From assembly GCA_949739085.1 (NCBI GenBank), contig CATIYU010000163.1:1-11044 (forward strand): 11,044 nt of DNA, written 5' to 3'. The DNA is from an uncultured Eubacteriales bacterium. GTDB taxonomy: Bacteria; Bacillota_A; Clostridia; Oscillospirales; Oscillospiraceae. How positions within the stretch are numbered: position 1 is the stretch's first letter; each line of letters opens with the position of its first letter. The position numbers and the translations under genes were made by a program. Shown one piece after another: positions 5,910-11,044 of the stretch. The notes beneath the pieces are model-generated. The model was given only the letters and a program-made list of their open reading frames with translations. It had not been told where the DNA came from and did no database searches.

Positions 5910-7907
5910 TTAGGACAGAGGCACTGCGTTTTCAATGGAGGCGTAGATAATGGCGTACTCAAAGCCCCACTGGCTGCCCGGCTCATAGCCCTTCAGCCAA
6001 TCAGCAAAGAAGGTGTGGTAGGTGTTGGAGTACAGGGGGATGTTGGGCAGCAGATCGTTCCACATGACCAGGAAGTCCTTGAACTTGCTGAGGTAGCCTT
6101 CGCGGTCGCTAGGCTCGGTGTTCATGGTCATCCCGTAAGCCGTGTCGTAGAGTTCCTTATTGTAGAGCTTGTTGCTGTCCCAGCTGTCGTACGGGTTGTC
6201 GGGGGTATCCACATAGTAGTAGCACTGGTCATAGATGGAGCTATAGCCGGTAGCCATGTTGAACATACCGAAGTTGTATCCGCCGTACTTGGCGTCAACA
6301 TTGGTCTTACGGCCAGTGTAGTTCTGGAGCTCGGGGAACTCCATGACGGTGCTGTTGATCTTCATGCCGGCCTCGGCGGTCTGGGGACCGTTCTGCAGCA
6401 TGGTGGCCAGAAGCTCGGACACAGAGTTCTCAGGGGTGGTGTACCACTCGATCTCCAGGGGCATCAGGATGCTGCCGTCAGCGAGGGTCACATTGTACTT
6501 GTAGTCGCCGGCCTCCTCGGGGGTGACCTTCTTCCAGCGTACGCCCTCGCCGGAGTACTCCGTGCCGTCCTCATTGAGGGTCCAGCCGCCAGCGACCAGC
6601 TCCTCAACAGCCTTGGCAGGATCATAGGTGTAGGAATTCAGTTCGGTAGCCAGGAACTCCTCGGTCTCCTGGTACTGCCACATGCCGGTGCCGTAGGGCC
6701 CGTTGGTAACGATACCGAACCCGCCGGTGTAGGTGGTGCAGAACTCATTGCGGTCCAGCAGGTAGGCCACAGCGTGACGGACCTCCTTGAACTGAGTGGG
6801 GCCGCCGTCGCAGACGAAGCCCAGGTAGCCGTAGCCATTCCGGTCATAGGTAGCGTAGCTGTAGCCGCCGCCGTCCACCATATTCAGGCCCTTGTTGATC
6901 TCCTTGCCGTCGCCCTGCTCGCCGACCATGTTGATCGCGCCGGTGGCCAGGGAGTCAAACTGGGTCTCGGGGTTGGCATAGATGATAACGATCTGCTCAA
7001 TGCTGGGCTTCACGCCTTCGAAGTTGCCCTTGTAGTAGGGGTTGATCTCCAGGGTAGCGGAGTAAGCGCCCAGGTCCGCCTCCTTGAGGATGTACGGGCC
7101 ACAGGTGACGGGGCTGTTGTAGTCGTCGCGAACGCGCTCAACGTCCTCCTTGGTGAAGGTACCCTCCAGGTAGGCGCCGTCGCCGTCATCCTTCACCACC
7201 AGGTCCTCGCTGAACTTCTTCAGATATATGGGGTTCATGCCGATCATGGAGCTCATATAGAAGTAGTTAGCGTAGTCAGCGGAAATGTCGAAGGAGAAGG
7301 TGTACTCGTCAATCAGGTGCAGGGAGCTGATTTTGTTGGTCTCGCCGGCCTGATACTCGGCGCCGCCCACCACGGTATCCTCGGTGTTCCAGCTGCCGGC
7401 CTCCTTCACCTGGGGAGAGTCAGCGATCAGGAGATGACCCACATAATCAGCGGCCGTGATGGGCTCGCCGTTGTTCCAGGTCAGGTCCTTCAGGATGGTG
7501 GTGGTGACGGTGTGGGTGCCGTCCTCATTCTTCACCACCTGGATATCGCCGTCCACCACAGTGGGGTTGGTGATAAACTCGCCCTCGGGCGTGGCGGCGG
7601 TGGTGCTGTAGCCGTTGCTGGTGCCGCCGTGTACCATACGGTCAATGAGGTAGTCAGTGGCGTTATTCTGGAACCACGCATAGGTGCCCAGCTCGCCAGC
7701 CAGCTTGGTGCCCGTGCCGAGGATCAGGCGGTTGGGGCGCGTCTCAGCGCCGCCGGTGCTGTCATCGGGCTGCTGGTTGTCTGTCTGCTGATTGTTCTGG
7801 CCGTTGTTCGTATTGGGGGTGTTGTTGGCGGGCGTATTGCCGCCGCCACACGCGGCCAAAGCAAGGAGCATGGACAGAGCAAGGACAAGACTCAGGAACT
7901 TCTTCAT
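5910..7907 (-). CDS. oppA: Oligopeptide-binding lipoprotein OppA (family 5 extracellular solute-binding protein)
   Basis: Surface-anchored receptor that captures the substrate and delivers it to OppBC. The product is 665 aa, somewhat longer than the usual 530-600. Residues 1-20 are a lipoprotein signal peptide with the lipobox LAAC, so Cys20 would be lipidated after cleavage. Residues 24-55 are a low-complexity Asn/Thr/Gln/Pro linker. The rest fits the SBP_bac_5 fold: an early segment with LKDLTWNNGEPITAADYV (about 139-156) is the family signature (lobe I, W-x-x-GEP-x-T-A-x-D). A GPYILKE segment and a C-terminal WNDLLPNIPLYSN segment also match family patterns. The ATG at 7907 has a modest AGAGG site upstream. 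It is the first gene of the operon, with its own promoter and leader, and is followed by a terminator that should raise its level over the permeases. Oligopeptides or dipeptides are the likely substrate; nickel, glutathione or other ligands of this family cannot be excluded. Confidence 0.93.
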   Translation of the reverse strand: MKKFLSLVLALSMLLALAACGGGNTPANNTPNTNNGQNNQQTDNQQPDDSTGGAETRPNRLILGTGTKLAGELGTYAWFQNNATDYLIDRMVHGGTSNGYSTTAATPEGEFITNPTVVDGDIQVVKNEDGTHTVTTTILKDLTWNNGEPITAADYVGHLLIADSPQVKEAGSWNTEDTVVGGAEYQAGETNKISSLHLIDEYTFSFDISADYANYFYMSSMIGMNPIYLKKFSEDLVVKDDGDGAYLEGTFTKEDVERVRDDYNSPVTCGPYILKEADLGAYSATLEINPYYKGNFEGVKPSIEQIVIIYANPETQFDSLATGAINMVGEQGDGKEINKGLNMVDGGGYSYATYDRNGYGYLGFVCDGGPTQFKEVRHAVAYLLDRNEFCTTYTGGFGIVTNGPYGTGMWQYQETEEFLATELNSYTYDPAKAVEELVAGGWTLNEDGTEYSGEGVRWKKVTPEEAGDYKYNVTLADGSILMPLEIEWYTTPENSVSELLATMLQNGPQTAEAGMKINSTVMEFPELQNYTGRKTNVDAKYGGYNFGMFNMATGYSSIYDQCYYYVDTPDNPYDSWDSNKLYNKELYDTAYGMTMNTEPSDREGYLSKFKDFLVMWNDLLPNIPLYSNTYHTFFADWLKGYEPGSQWGFEYAIIYASIENAVPLS

Positions 7908-7949
7908 GTCTAAAACCTCTCAATCCAAATTTTTGCCGCCGGATCCAGA

Positions 7950-8015
7950 AGAATTTCGCCGTAGAGTGAACTCTACGGCGATGAAAAGCCCAGGCTTTTC
8001 ATCGAATGATATTCT
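7950..8015 (-). repeat. Two adjacent perfect hairpins within a 5-bp outer inverted repeat, in the oppA leader
   Basis: Hairpin A pairs CGCCGTAGAG (7957-7966) with its complement (7971-7980), with a TGAA loop. Hairpin B pairs the 12-mer CGATGAAAAGCC (7979-7990) with its complement (7993-8004); its top pair must open to leave a CCAG loop. The two share 2 nt, so they abut. AGAAT (7950-7954) and ATTCT (8011-8015) enclose both, giving a three-way-junction or cruciform shape. The element lies wholly within the predicted oppA 5' untranslated region. It has no T-run and so does not look like a terminator. It could be a dispersed palindromic repeat, an mRNA stability element or a regulatory leader. 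Confidence 0.7.
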
Positions 8016-8037
8016 CTCGCTCCAACTGACATATCAC

Positions 8038-8066
8038 ATTATAACGATTTACCATGAAAAAGTCAA
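8038..8066 (-). promoter_or_regulatory. Sigma-A promoter of the opp operon
   Basis: The -35 TTGACT (8061-8066) and -10 TATAAT (8038-8043) are separated by exactly 17 bp, close to the vegetative consensus. The predicted start of transcription is near 8031, leaving a leader of about 124 nt before the oppA ATG. It is the only strong promoter seen in the spacer between rsmA and oppA. Confidence 0.88.
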
Positions 8067-8186
8067 TGAATTTCCGGCAATTTGTAAAAAAACTGTGAAC
8101 TTCAATAAAGATGCATAAAGTGAGAGACACATTTCGTTTTTTTGGCATTAATTTTTCATAAAAATTCCTCCAAATTTCCCCTCCAT

Positions 8187-9059
8187 TCAGCTCTTTTCCA
8201 TGCGTTCCCAGAGCCGGTCCGCCAAGGCGGCCAGCTCCGGCAGGCCCAACGCCTCCCCCCGGACCGCCGGGGGCAATCCGGCGTCCGCCAGGGCGGCGTC
8301 CAGGGCGTCCCGCCCCAGCTCCGCGCCGAAGGACGCGGCCAGGCTGTTGCGCAGGGTCTTCCGCCGCAGGGCAAAGGCGGCCCGGACGGTGCGGAAAAAG
8401 AAGGGCGTCCCACAGGAGAGGGCCACCGGCGGCGCGGTTCGGGTCTGGCAGCGGACCACGGCGGAGGTGACCTTGGGAGCGGGGAGGAAGCAGTCCGGGG
8501 GCACGTCGAAGAGCAGATCCGGCTGGGTATGGAACTGCATATACACGGAAAAAGCGCCGTAGTCCGCCGTACCGGGCCGGGCGGCGATGCGCCGGGCCAC
8601 CTCCCGCTGCACCATAACAGTGATGCTCTCGAAGCGCCCCGCCTCCACCAGGGCCCGGAGGGCAGGGGTGGTGATATTGTAGGGCAGGTTGGCGCAGGCC
8701 AGGGCCGGAAGGCCGGGCAGATGCCGGTCCACCAGGCCGGGCAGGTCCAGCTGAAGCACGTCGCCGGGGATGAGGGTGAAGTTTGGGCAGTCCGCCATGG
8801 TCTCCGCCAGGACGGGGTATAGGGCCCGGTCCAGCTCAATAGAGGCCACCTGAGCGGCCCGGCGGCAGAGCTCCCGGGTGAGCGGGCCGATGCCAGGGCC
8901 TATCTCCAGCACGCCGTGGGCAGCCGTTGCGCCGCAGGCGGCGGCGATTTCCCGGGGGACCCAGTCCGCGATCAGGAAGTTCTGCCCCATAGACTTGGAG
9001 AAGCGGAAGCCGTGGCGGCCCAGCAGGGACCTGACGTCCCGGATGTTGCAGAGATCCAT
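8187..9059 (-). CDS. rsmA: 16S rRNA (adenine1518/1519-N6)-dimethyltransferase RsmA
   Basis: Adds two methyl groups to each of two adjacent adenines in helix 45 of 16S rRNA, using S-adenosylmethionine, late in small-subunit assembly. The product is 290 aa, the usual size. Motifs: GQNFL (25-29) at the N-terminal substrate-binding region, the SAM-binding loop LEIGPGIGPLT (51-61), acidic IELD (75-78), GD (99-100), the catalytic NLPY (124-127), and the FLPAPKVTSAVV and RRKTLRNSL segments of the C-terminal part. The ATG at 9059 has GGGAGGT 4 nt upstream; the frame stays open farther upstream, but that region holds the promoter and the preceding gene's terminator. It follows the 3D-domain protein gene, as ksgA follows yabE (with rnmV between) in Bacillus subtilis; rnmV is absent here. 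The gene is also known as ksgA, and its loss in other bacteria gives kasugamycin resistance. Confidence 0.95.
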   Translation of the reverse strand: MDLCNIRDVRSLLGRHGFRFSKSMGQNFLIADWVPREIAAACGATAAHGVLEIGPGIGPLTRELCRRAAQVASIELDRALYPVLAETMADCPNFTLIPGDVLQLDLPGLVDRHLPGLPALACANLPYNITTPALRALVEAGRFESITVMVQREVARRIAARPGTADYGAFSVYMQFHTQPDLLFDVPPDCFLPAPKVTSAVVRCQTRTAPPVALSCGTPFFFRTVRAAFALRRKTLRNSLAASFGAELGRDALDAALADAGLPPAVRGEALGLPELAALADRLWERMEKS

Positions 9060-9108
9060 TTCTACCTCCCAGGGCGCACAGAGTGATAGGATGCGCCGGT
9101 TGAAGAAT

Positions 9109-9117
9109 ATTATACCA
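9109..9117 (-). promoter_or_regulatory. Extended -10 promoter of rsmA
   Basis: TGGTATAAT on the minus strand gives a perfect -10 (TATAAT, 9109-9114) with an upstream TG one base away, the extended -10 form. The -35 region is poor: CTGGCT at an 18-bp spacing is the best match and overlaps the end of the upstream terminator's T-run. The predicted start is near 9102, about 42 nt before the rsmA ATG. The terminator just upstream makes a separate rsmA promoter necessary. Confidence 0.75.
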
Positions 9118-9138
9118 CGAAACAGGACAGGAAGCCAG

Positions 9139-9168
9139 AAAAAAAGTCCGCCGGATGATCCGGCGGAC
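9139..9168 (-). terminator. Intrinsic terminator after the G5/3D-domain gene
   Basis: A perfect 10-bp stem (GTCCGCCGGA at 9146-9155 with its complement at 9159-9168) and a 3-nt loop are followed on the minus strand by a run of seven T. It lies 28 bp after the stop codon of the 3D-domain protein gene. There is no T-run on the other side, so it works only for minus-strand transcription. Confidence 0.93.
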
Positions 9169-9195
9169 AAAACCTGTCGCAGCTGAGGGGGAAAA

Positions 9196-10215
9196 TCAGT
9201 CCAGGATATATACGGTACAGTCCCGGACACCGAACTGGATGCACTCGCTGTAGGTGTCCATATAGAGGTCGATGACATTGCCGCGCACGCCGGTGTCCTC
9301 CGCCACGGCGAAGCCGTAGACGTACTGGCCGTCGTTGGAGACCACATAGACCTTTGTGCCCAGGGGCAGAACGCTCCTGTCCACTGCCACCACACCCACA
9401 TGGACGGTAGTGCCGCTGGCGGTGATGGTGCCCACCTTGCCGCCGGTGGTGTAGGCGGTGCCCTTCATGGTTCTGGCGCCGCTGAAGGTGAGAACCTCGC
9501 CGTTCTCCAGGGTGATGGTGCCGGAGCCATCCTCGTTTGTGACAATGGACACAACGCTGTCGCCGTTGTTGGCAAAGTTGGATATGGTGCCCTTCTCAAT
9601 AATGGTGGGCACGGCGGCAGTGTCCGTCATCTCGATGAGCTGCCGGGCGGTCTCTTCGCCGTCCTGGTAGACCACCTCGTAGACCTCCCGGTACTCGCCG
9701 TCGCAGCCCTCCTGGAGGACGGTCTCCTGCCACGCGGGCAGATTGTCGTTGTACTGGTAGATGGTCTCATGCTCAGTGGTGTTGGTGATGTGCTCGTAAA
9801 ATACAAACTCCGACGCCACCCGGATTTCCAGGCTGCCCTCCAGGAACATGACGGACACCATCTCCAGGGGACTGGGAGTGACGTCCAGACGGCGCAGAAG
9901 CTGATTGACCGTCTCCTGGCCGGTTACGGCGGAGCGGGCTTCATCCTGATAGTAAATCGTGGCTGTCTGCCCCGGGGTGAGCAGCAGGTCCTTGCCGTTC
10001 TCCCGGGAGACCAGTTCGGCGGAGCCGTCGGTAAGGAACACCTCGCCGTCCAGCTCATCTACGTGTATATACTCTTCGTCGCTGACAATATACAGGGCAT
10101 AGGCTTCGTTGTACTGGGGGGCCAGGGACAGCGCCAGAAGGGTGAGGGCCGGTACAGCCGCGACAGCGATCAGCCGGTTTAGAAGGGAAACGGCTTTCTT
10201 GCTTCTTTCGAACAT
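9196..10215 (-). CDS. G5 and 3D domain cell-wall protein (YabE-like, probable peptidoglycan hydrolase)
   Basis: A 339-aa protein with an N-terminal hydrophobic helix (about 13-33) acting as signal anchor or signal peptide. After it come a DUF348-like beta-rich region (about 41-135), a G5 domain (about 139-211) and a C-terminal 3D domain (about 248-338). The three aspartates that name the 3D domain are seen in VAVDRSVLPLGTKVYV (D279), AEDTG (D307) and NVIDLYM (D316). Related 3D/Rpf-like proteins in Firmicutes have an RlpA/MltA-type barrel and are thought to cut peptidoglycan glycan strands during growth or spore outgrowth. The ATG at 10215 has GGAGG 10 nt upstream. The frame is open to 10398, but that extension would begin upstream of the predicted transcription start and has no signal peptide, so I reject it. 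It sits before rsmA as yabE does in Bacillus, and is monocistronic by its promoter and terminator. The full synteny name yabE is plausible but unproven. Confidence 0.88.
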   Translation of the reverse strand: MFERSKKAVSLLNRLIAVAAVPALTLLALSLAPQYNEAYALYIVSDEEYIHVDELDGEVFLTDGSAELVSRENGKDLLLTPGQTATIYYQDEARSAVTGQETVNQLLRRLDVTPSPLEMVSVMFLEGSLEIRVASEFVFYEHITNTTEHETIYQYNDNLPAWQETVLQEGCDGEYREVYEVVYQDGEETARQLIEMTDTAAVPTIIEKGTISNFANNGDSVVSIVTNEDGSGTITLENGEVLTFSGARTMKGTAYTTGGKVGTITASGTTVHVGVVAVDRSVLPLGTKVYVVSNDGQYVYGFAVAEDTGVRGNVIDLYMDTYSECIQFGVRDCTVYILD

Positions 10216-10225
10216 GTTACTTGAA

Positions 10226-10230
10226 CCTCC
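10226..10230 (-). promoter_or_regulatory. Ribosome binding site fixing the start of the 3D-domain gene
   Basis: GGAGG on the minus strand, 10 nt before the ATG at 10215. It supports this start, directly before the hydrophobic signal segment, over the long in-frame upstream extension. Confidence 0.7.
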
Positions 10231-10263
10231 ATCGGTTTTCAAAAAAGGGCCCAAAGAGTGGAT

Positions 10264-10359
10264 CGATGCAGCGGGGTTCAGGGAGCGCTCTCCCCTCCGC
10301 CGGGCCGCGTGGGAAAAAGGATGGCAAAAATTTCCTCTCTCCCGACAGTGTATGCAACG
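10264..10359 (-). other. Predicted structured 5' leader of the 3D-domain gene
   Basis: The leader runs from about 10390 to 10216. A closing helix could pair CGTTGCA (10353-10359) with TGCATCG (10264-10270), with one U-U mismatch. Inside it, GGGAGAGAGGA (10333-10343) pairs fully with TCCTTTTTCCC (10311-10321), counting two G-U pairs. A second arm pairs GCGG (10297-10300) with CCGC (10271-10274) around a GGGAG/CTCCC hairpin (10281-10294). Farther on, GGGCCC followed by six T lies just before the ribosome binding site and could pair with the GGCCC inside the fold. This resembles an aptamer with a switch, but it is drawn by eye and I do not recognise a known class. Confidence 0.4.
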
Positions 10360-10396
10360 GTTTGTAACTTTTGTTACTTTTTTGAAAACTGGGTGC

Positions 10397-10425
10397 ATTA
10401 TAGCCTAATATCTCTGATTTGTCAA
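10397..10425 (-). promoter_or_regulatory. Consensus sigma-A promoter of the 3D-domain gene
   Basis: TTGACA (10420-10425) and TATAAT (10397-10402) are both perfect matches with a 17-bp spacer. The predicted start of transcription is near 10390, giving a leader of about 175 nt. A perfect promoter on a cell-wall hydrolase gene suggests that control comes from a repressor, the leader or protein export rather than from promoter weakness. Confidence 0.92.
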
Positions 10426-10474
10426 GCTTTTTGAAACATTTTTTTCGAGAACGGCTGGCAGAGCTCTATGAAAA

Positions 10475-10492
10475 TGATGCAGTCGTGATGCA
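10475..10492. repeat. Direct repeat TGATGCA with 11-bp period upstream of the 3D-gene promoter
   Basis: TGATGCA (10475-10481) and TGATGCA (10486-10492) are separated by GTCG, a period of 11 bp or about one helical turn. The pair sits about 50 bp upstream of the -35 box. Tandem half-sites one turn apart are typical of response-regulator binding; the regulator is unknown. Confidence 0.4.
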
Positions 10493-10517
10493 AAAACAGC
10501 CGGTTTGACCCAAAACA

Positions 10518-10544
10518 GTTACAGTCATGGTTACAAAAGTTACA
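10518..10544. repeat. Three GTTACA repeats upstream of the 3D-domain gene
   Basis: GTTACA occurs at 10518-10523, 10530-10535 and 10539-10544. A fourth GTTAC at 10560-10564 touches the upstream gene's terminator. A related pair, TGTAAC-TTT-TGTTAC, lies at 10363-10377 just downstream of the promoter. These could be operator sites on both sides of the promoter, but A/T-rich spacers can give such repeats by chance. Confidence 0.35.
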
Positions 10545-10554
10545 ACCCGGCATC

Positions 10555-10589
10555 AAAAAGTTACCCGCCCGGGACAGGCCCGGACGGGT
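10555..10589 (-). terminator. Intrinsic terminator of the upstream membrane-protein gene
   Basis: ACCCGCCCGGG (10563-10573) pairs with CCCGGACGGGT (10579-10589) with one mismatch and a 5-nt loop. On the minus strand it is followed by AACTTTTTG. The stem starts 4 bp after the TGA stop of the membrane-protein gene and separates that gene from the 3D-domain gene. Confidence 0.85.
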
Positions 10590-10593
10590 GGTT

Positions 10594-11044
10594 TCAGCGG
10601 TATTTTTCCCGATTCTCCGTCCTATGGCGAAGAACCAGGTCTATCAGGAAGCAGGCTCCGGCGGTTATAGCCGTGATGACACTCCCAACCGCGCTGCTAT
10701 CTATGCCCCGGGAACTCAGTATACCATGGATGGCCGCCGCCAGCGGGACCCCCAGAACGAGGCTCAGTCCCGCCGCCAGCCAGGGCCGTTCCCGCAGAAA
10801 TCTCCGGCAGACGAAGTAAACCGCCCACAGGTAGGCCACGGACAGGATGGCAATCCAGGCCGCCCAGGCGTTGAAAGCCCGGGGGAACTGCATGAGGAAG
10901 GGGAGGATGGCCACCGTCAAAATCCCCAGAGAGCCGCAGACCTGACGGCGTTCAAAGCGCAGCAGCGGATAACACACCGCCCAGCCAAAGGCCACGCATT
11001 TGATGGCCAGCAGAACGCCATACGTATAGTTGGACGCGAAATAA
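10594..11044 (-). CDS. Multi-pass membrane protein, 5' end beyond the window
   Basis: I do not recognise this protein. The frame is open to the window edge, so the start is probably outside; the 149 residues seen include 16 before an in-frame GTG at 10995. Hydrophobic segments lie at about 9-28, 40-55, 60-80, 87-110 and 117-141 of the visible part. They are separated by short basic loops (for example RFERRQ and CRRFLRERP), and the protein ends in a charged tail. This gives about five membrane helices and no visible catalytic motif. A terminator follows at once, so the gene is not in an operon with the 3D-domain protein. An integral membrane protein of unknown function is the safest description. 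Confidence 0.75.
   Translation of the reverse strand, partial: YFASNYTYGVLLAIKCVAFGWAVCYPLLRFERRQVCGSLGILTVAILPFLMQFPRAFNAWAAWIAILSVAYLWAVYFVCRRFLRERPWLAAGLSLVLGVPLAAAIHGILSSRGIDSSAVGSVITAITAGACFLIDLVLRHRTENREKYR

Noticed and set aside
6015..7913. Plus-strand open frame of over 600 codons opposite oppA
   Set aside because: It is a Val/Gly/Ala/Leu-rich shadow of oppA. The minus frame has a lipoprotein signal and the family 5 binding-protein signature.
8153..8164. Tiny ORF ATG-AAA-AAT-TAA after a GGAGG sequence downstream of rsmA
   Set aside because: Three codons in an A/T-rich spacer are best explained by chance; there is no sign of a leader-peptide function.
8150..8166. AATTTTT-CAT-AAAAATT inverted repeat as a terminator of rsmA
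   Set aside because: The stem is only A and T, so it is too weak. I see no convincing terminator between rsmA and the opp promoter.
8142..8839. Plus- and minus-strand alternative frames across rsmA
   Set aside because: They give Arg/Pro/Ser/Gly-rich products typical of frame shadows, while the rsmA frame holds all the family motifs.
10216..10390. Standard ydaO (c-di-AMP) riboswitch
   Set aside because: The gene type and the fold invite it, but the conserved ydaO core segments are not visible by eye. Kept only as a generic structured leader.
10216..10398. N-terminal extension of the 3D-domain protein to an ATG at 10398
   Set aside because: The ATG falls in the -10 box, upstream of the predicted transcript start, and there is no ribosome binding site. 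The extension would also bury the signal segment.

Overview
The window looks like a chromosomal segment of a GC-rich Clostridia bacterium, most likely from the gut-associated Oscillospiraceae (Flavonifractor/Oscillibacter-like). This placement is inferred from Firmicutes-type strong ribosome binding sites, sigma-A promoters, a Gram-positive lipoprotein signal, and a G5/3D-domain protein beside rsmA, as in Bacillus (yabE-rnmV-ksgA). All supported genes lie on the minus strand, so the order of transcription runs from the right end of the window to the left.

Right part (about 9.2-11.0 kb). A membrane protein gene enters from the right edge, lacks its 5' end, and ends at a terminator. After 378 bp of non-coding DNA comes a secreted or membrane-anchored G5/3D-domain cell-wall protein. 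It has a consensus TTGACA-17-TATAAT promoter and a leader of about 175 nt that can fold extensively. It ends at a strong intrinsic terminator. rsmA (ksgA, 16S rRNA dimethyladenosine methyltransferase) follows with its own extended -10 promoter.

Left part (about 0-8.07 kb). This is a complete oligopeptide/dipeptide-type ABC importer operon. It is driven by a near-consensus promoter (TTGACT-17-TATAAT) in front of a leader with two adjacent perfect hairpins. The order is oppA (lipoprotein binding protein), an internal terminator, oppB, oppC, oppD, oppF, a 71-aa membrane protein, and a final terminator. The internal terminator probably makes the binding protein more abundant than the other subunits. 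The oppB-to-oppF genes are packed with 14-16 nt gaps or an 8-nt overlap, so they should be translated together.

The unusual part is the transporter. OppC is about twice its normal length because a seven-repeat RCC1-type beta-propeller is inserted in the first extracytoplasmic loop, on the face where the binding protein docks. OppF carries about 185 extra residues, rich in predicted coiled coil, between its Walker A and Q-loop. OppB and OppD have ordinary lengths. With the extra 71-aa membrane protein, this suggests a peptide-type importer with added outside and inside modules, possibly for regulation, surface attachment or substrate handling. That role is inference. The sequence shows the domain layout directly, but not the substrate.
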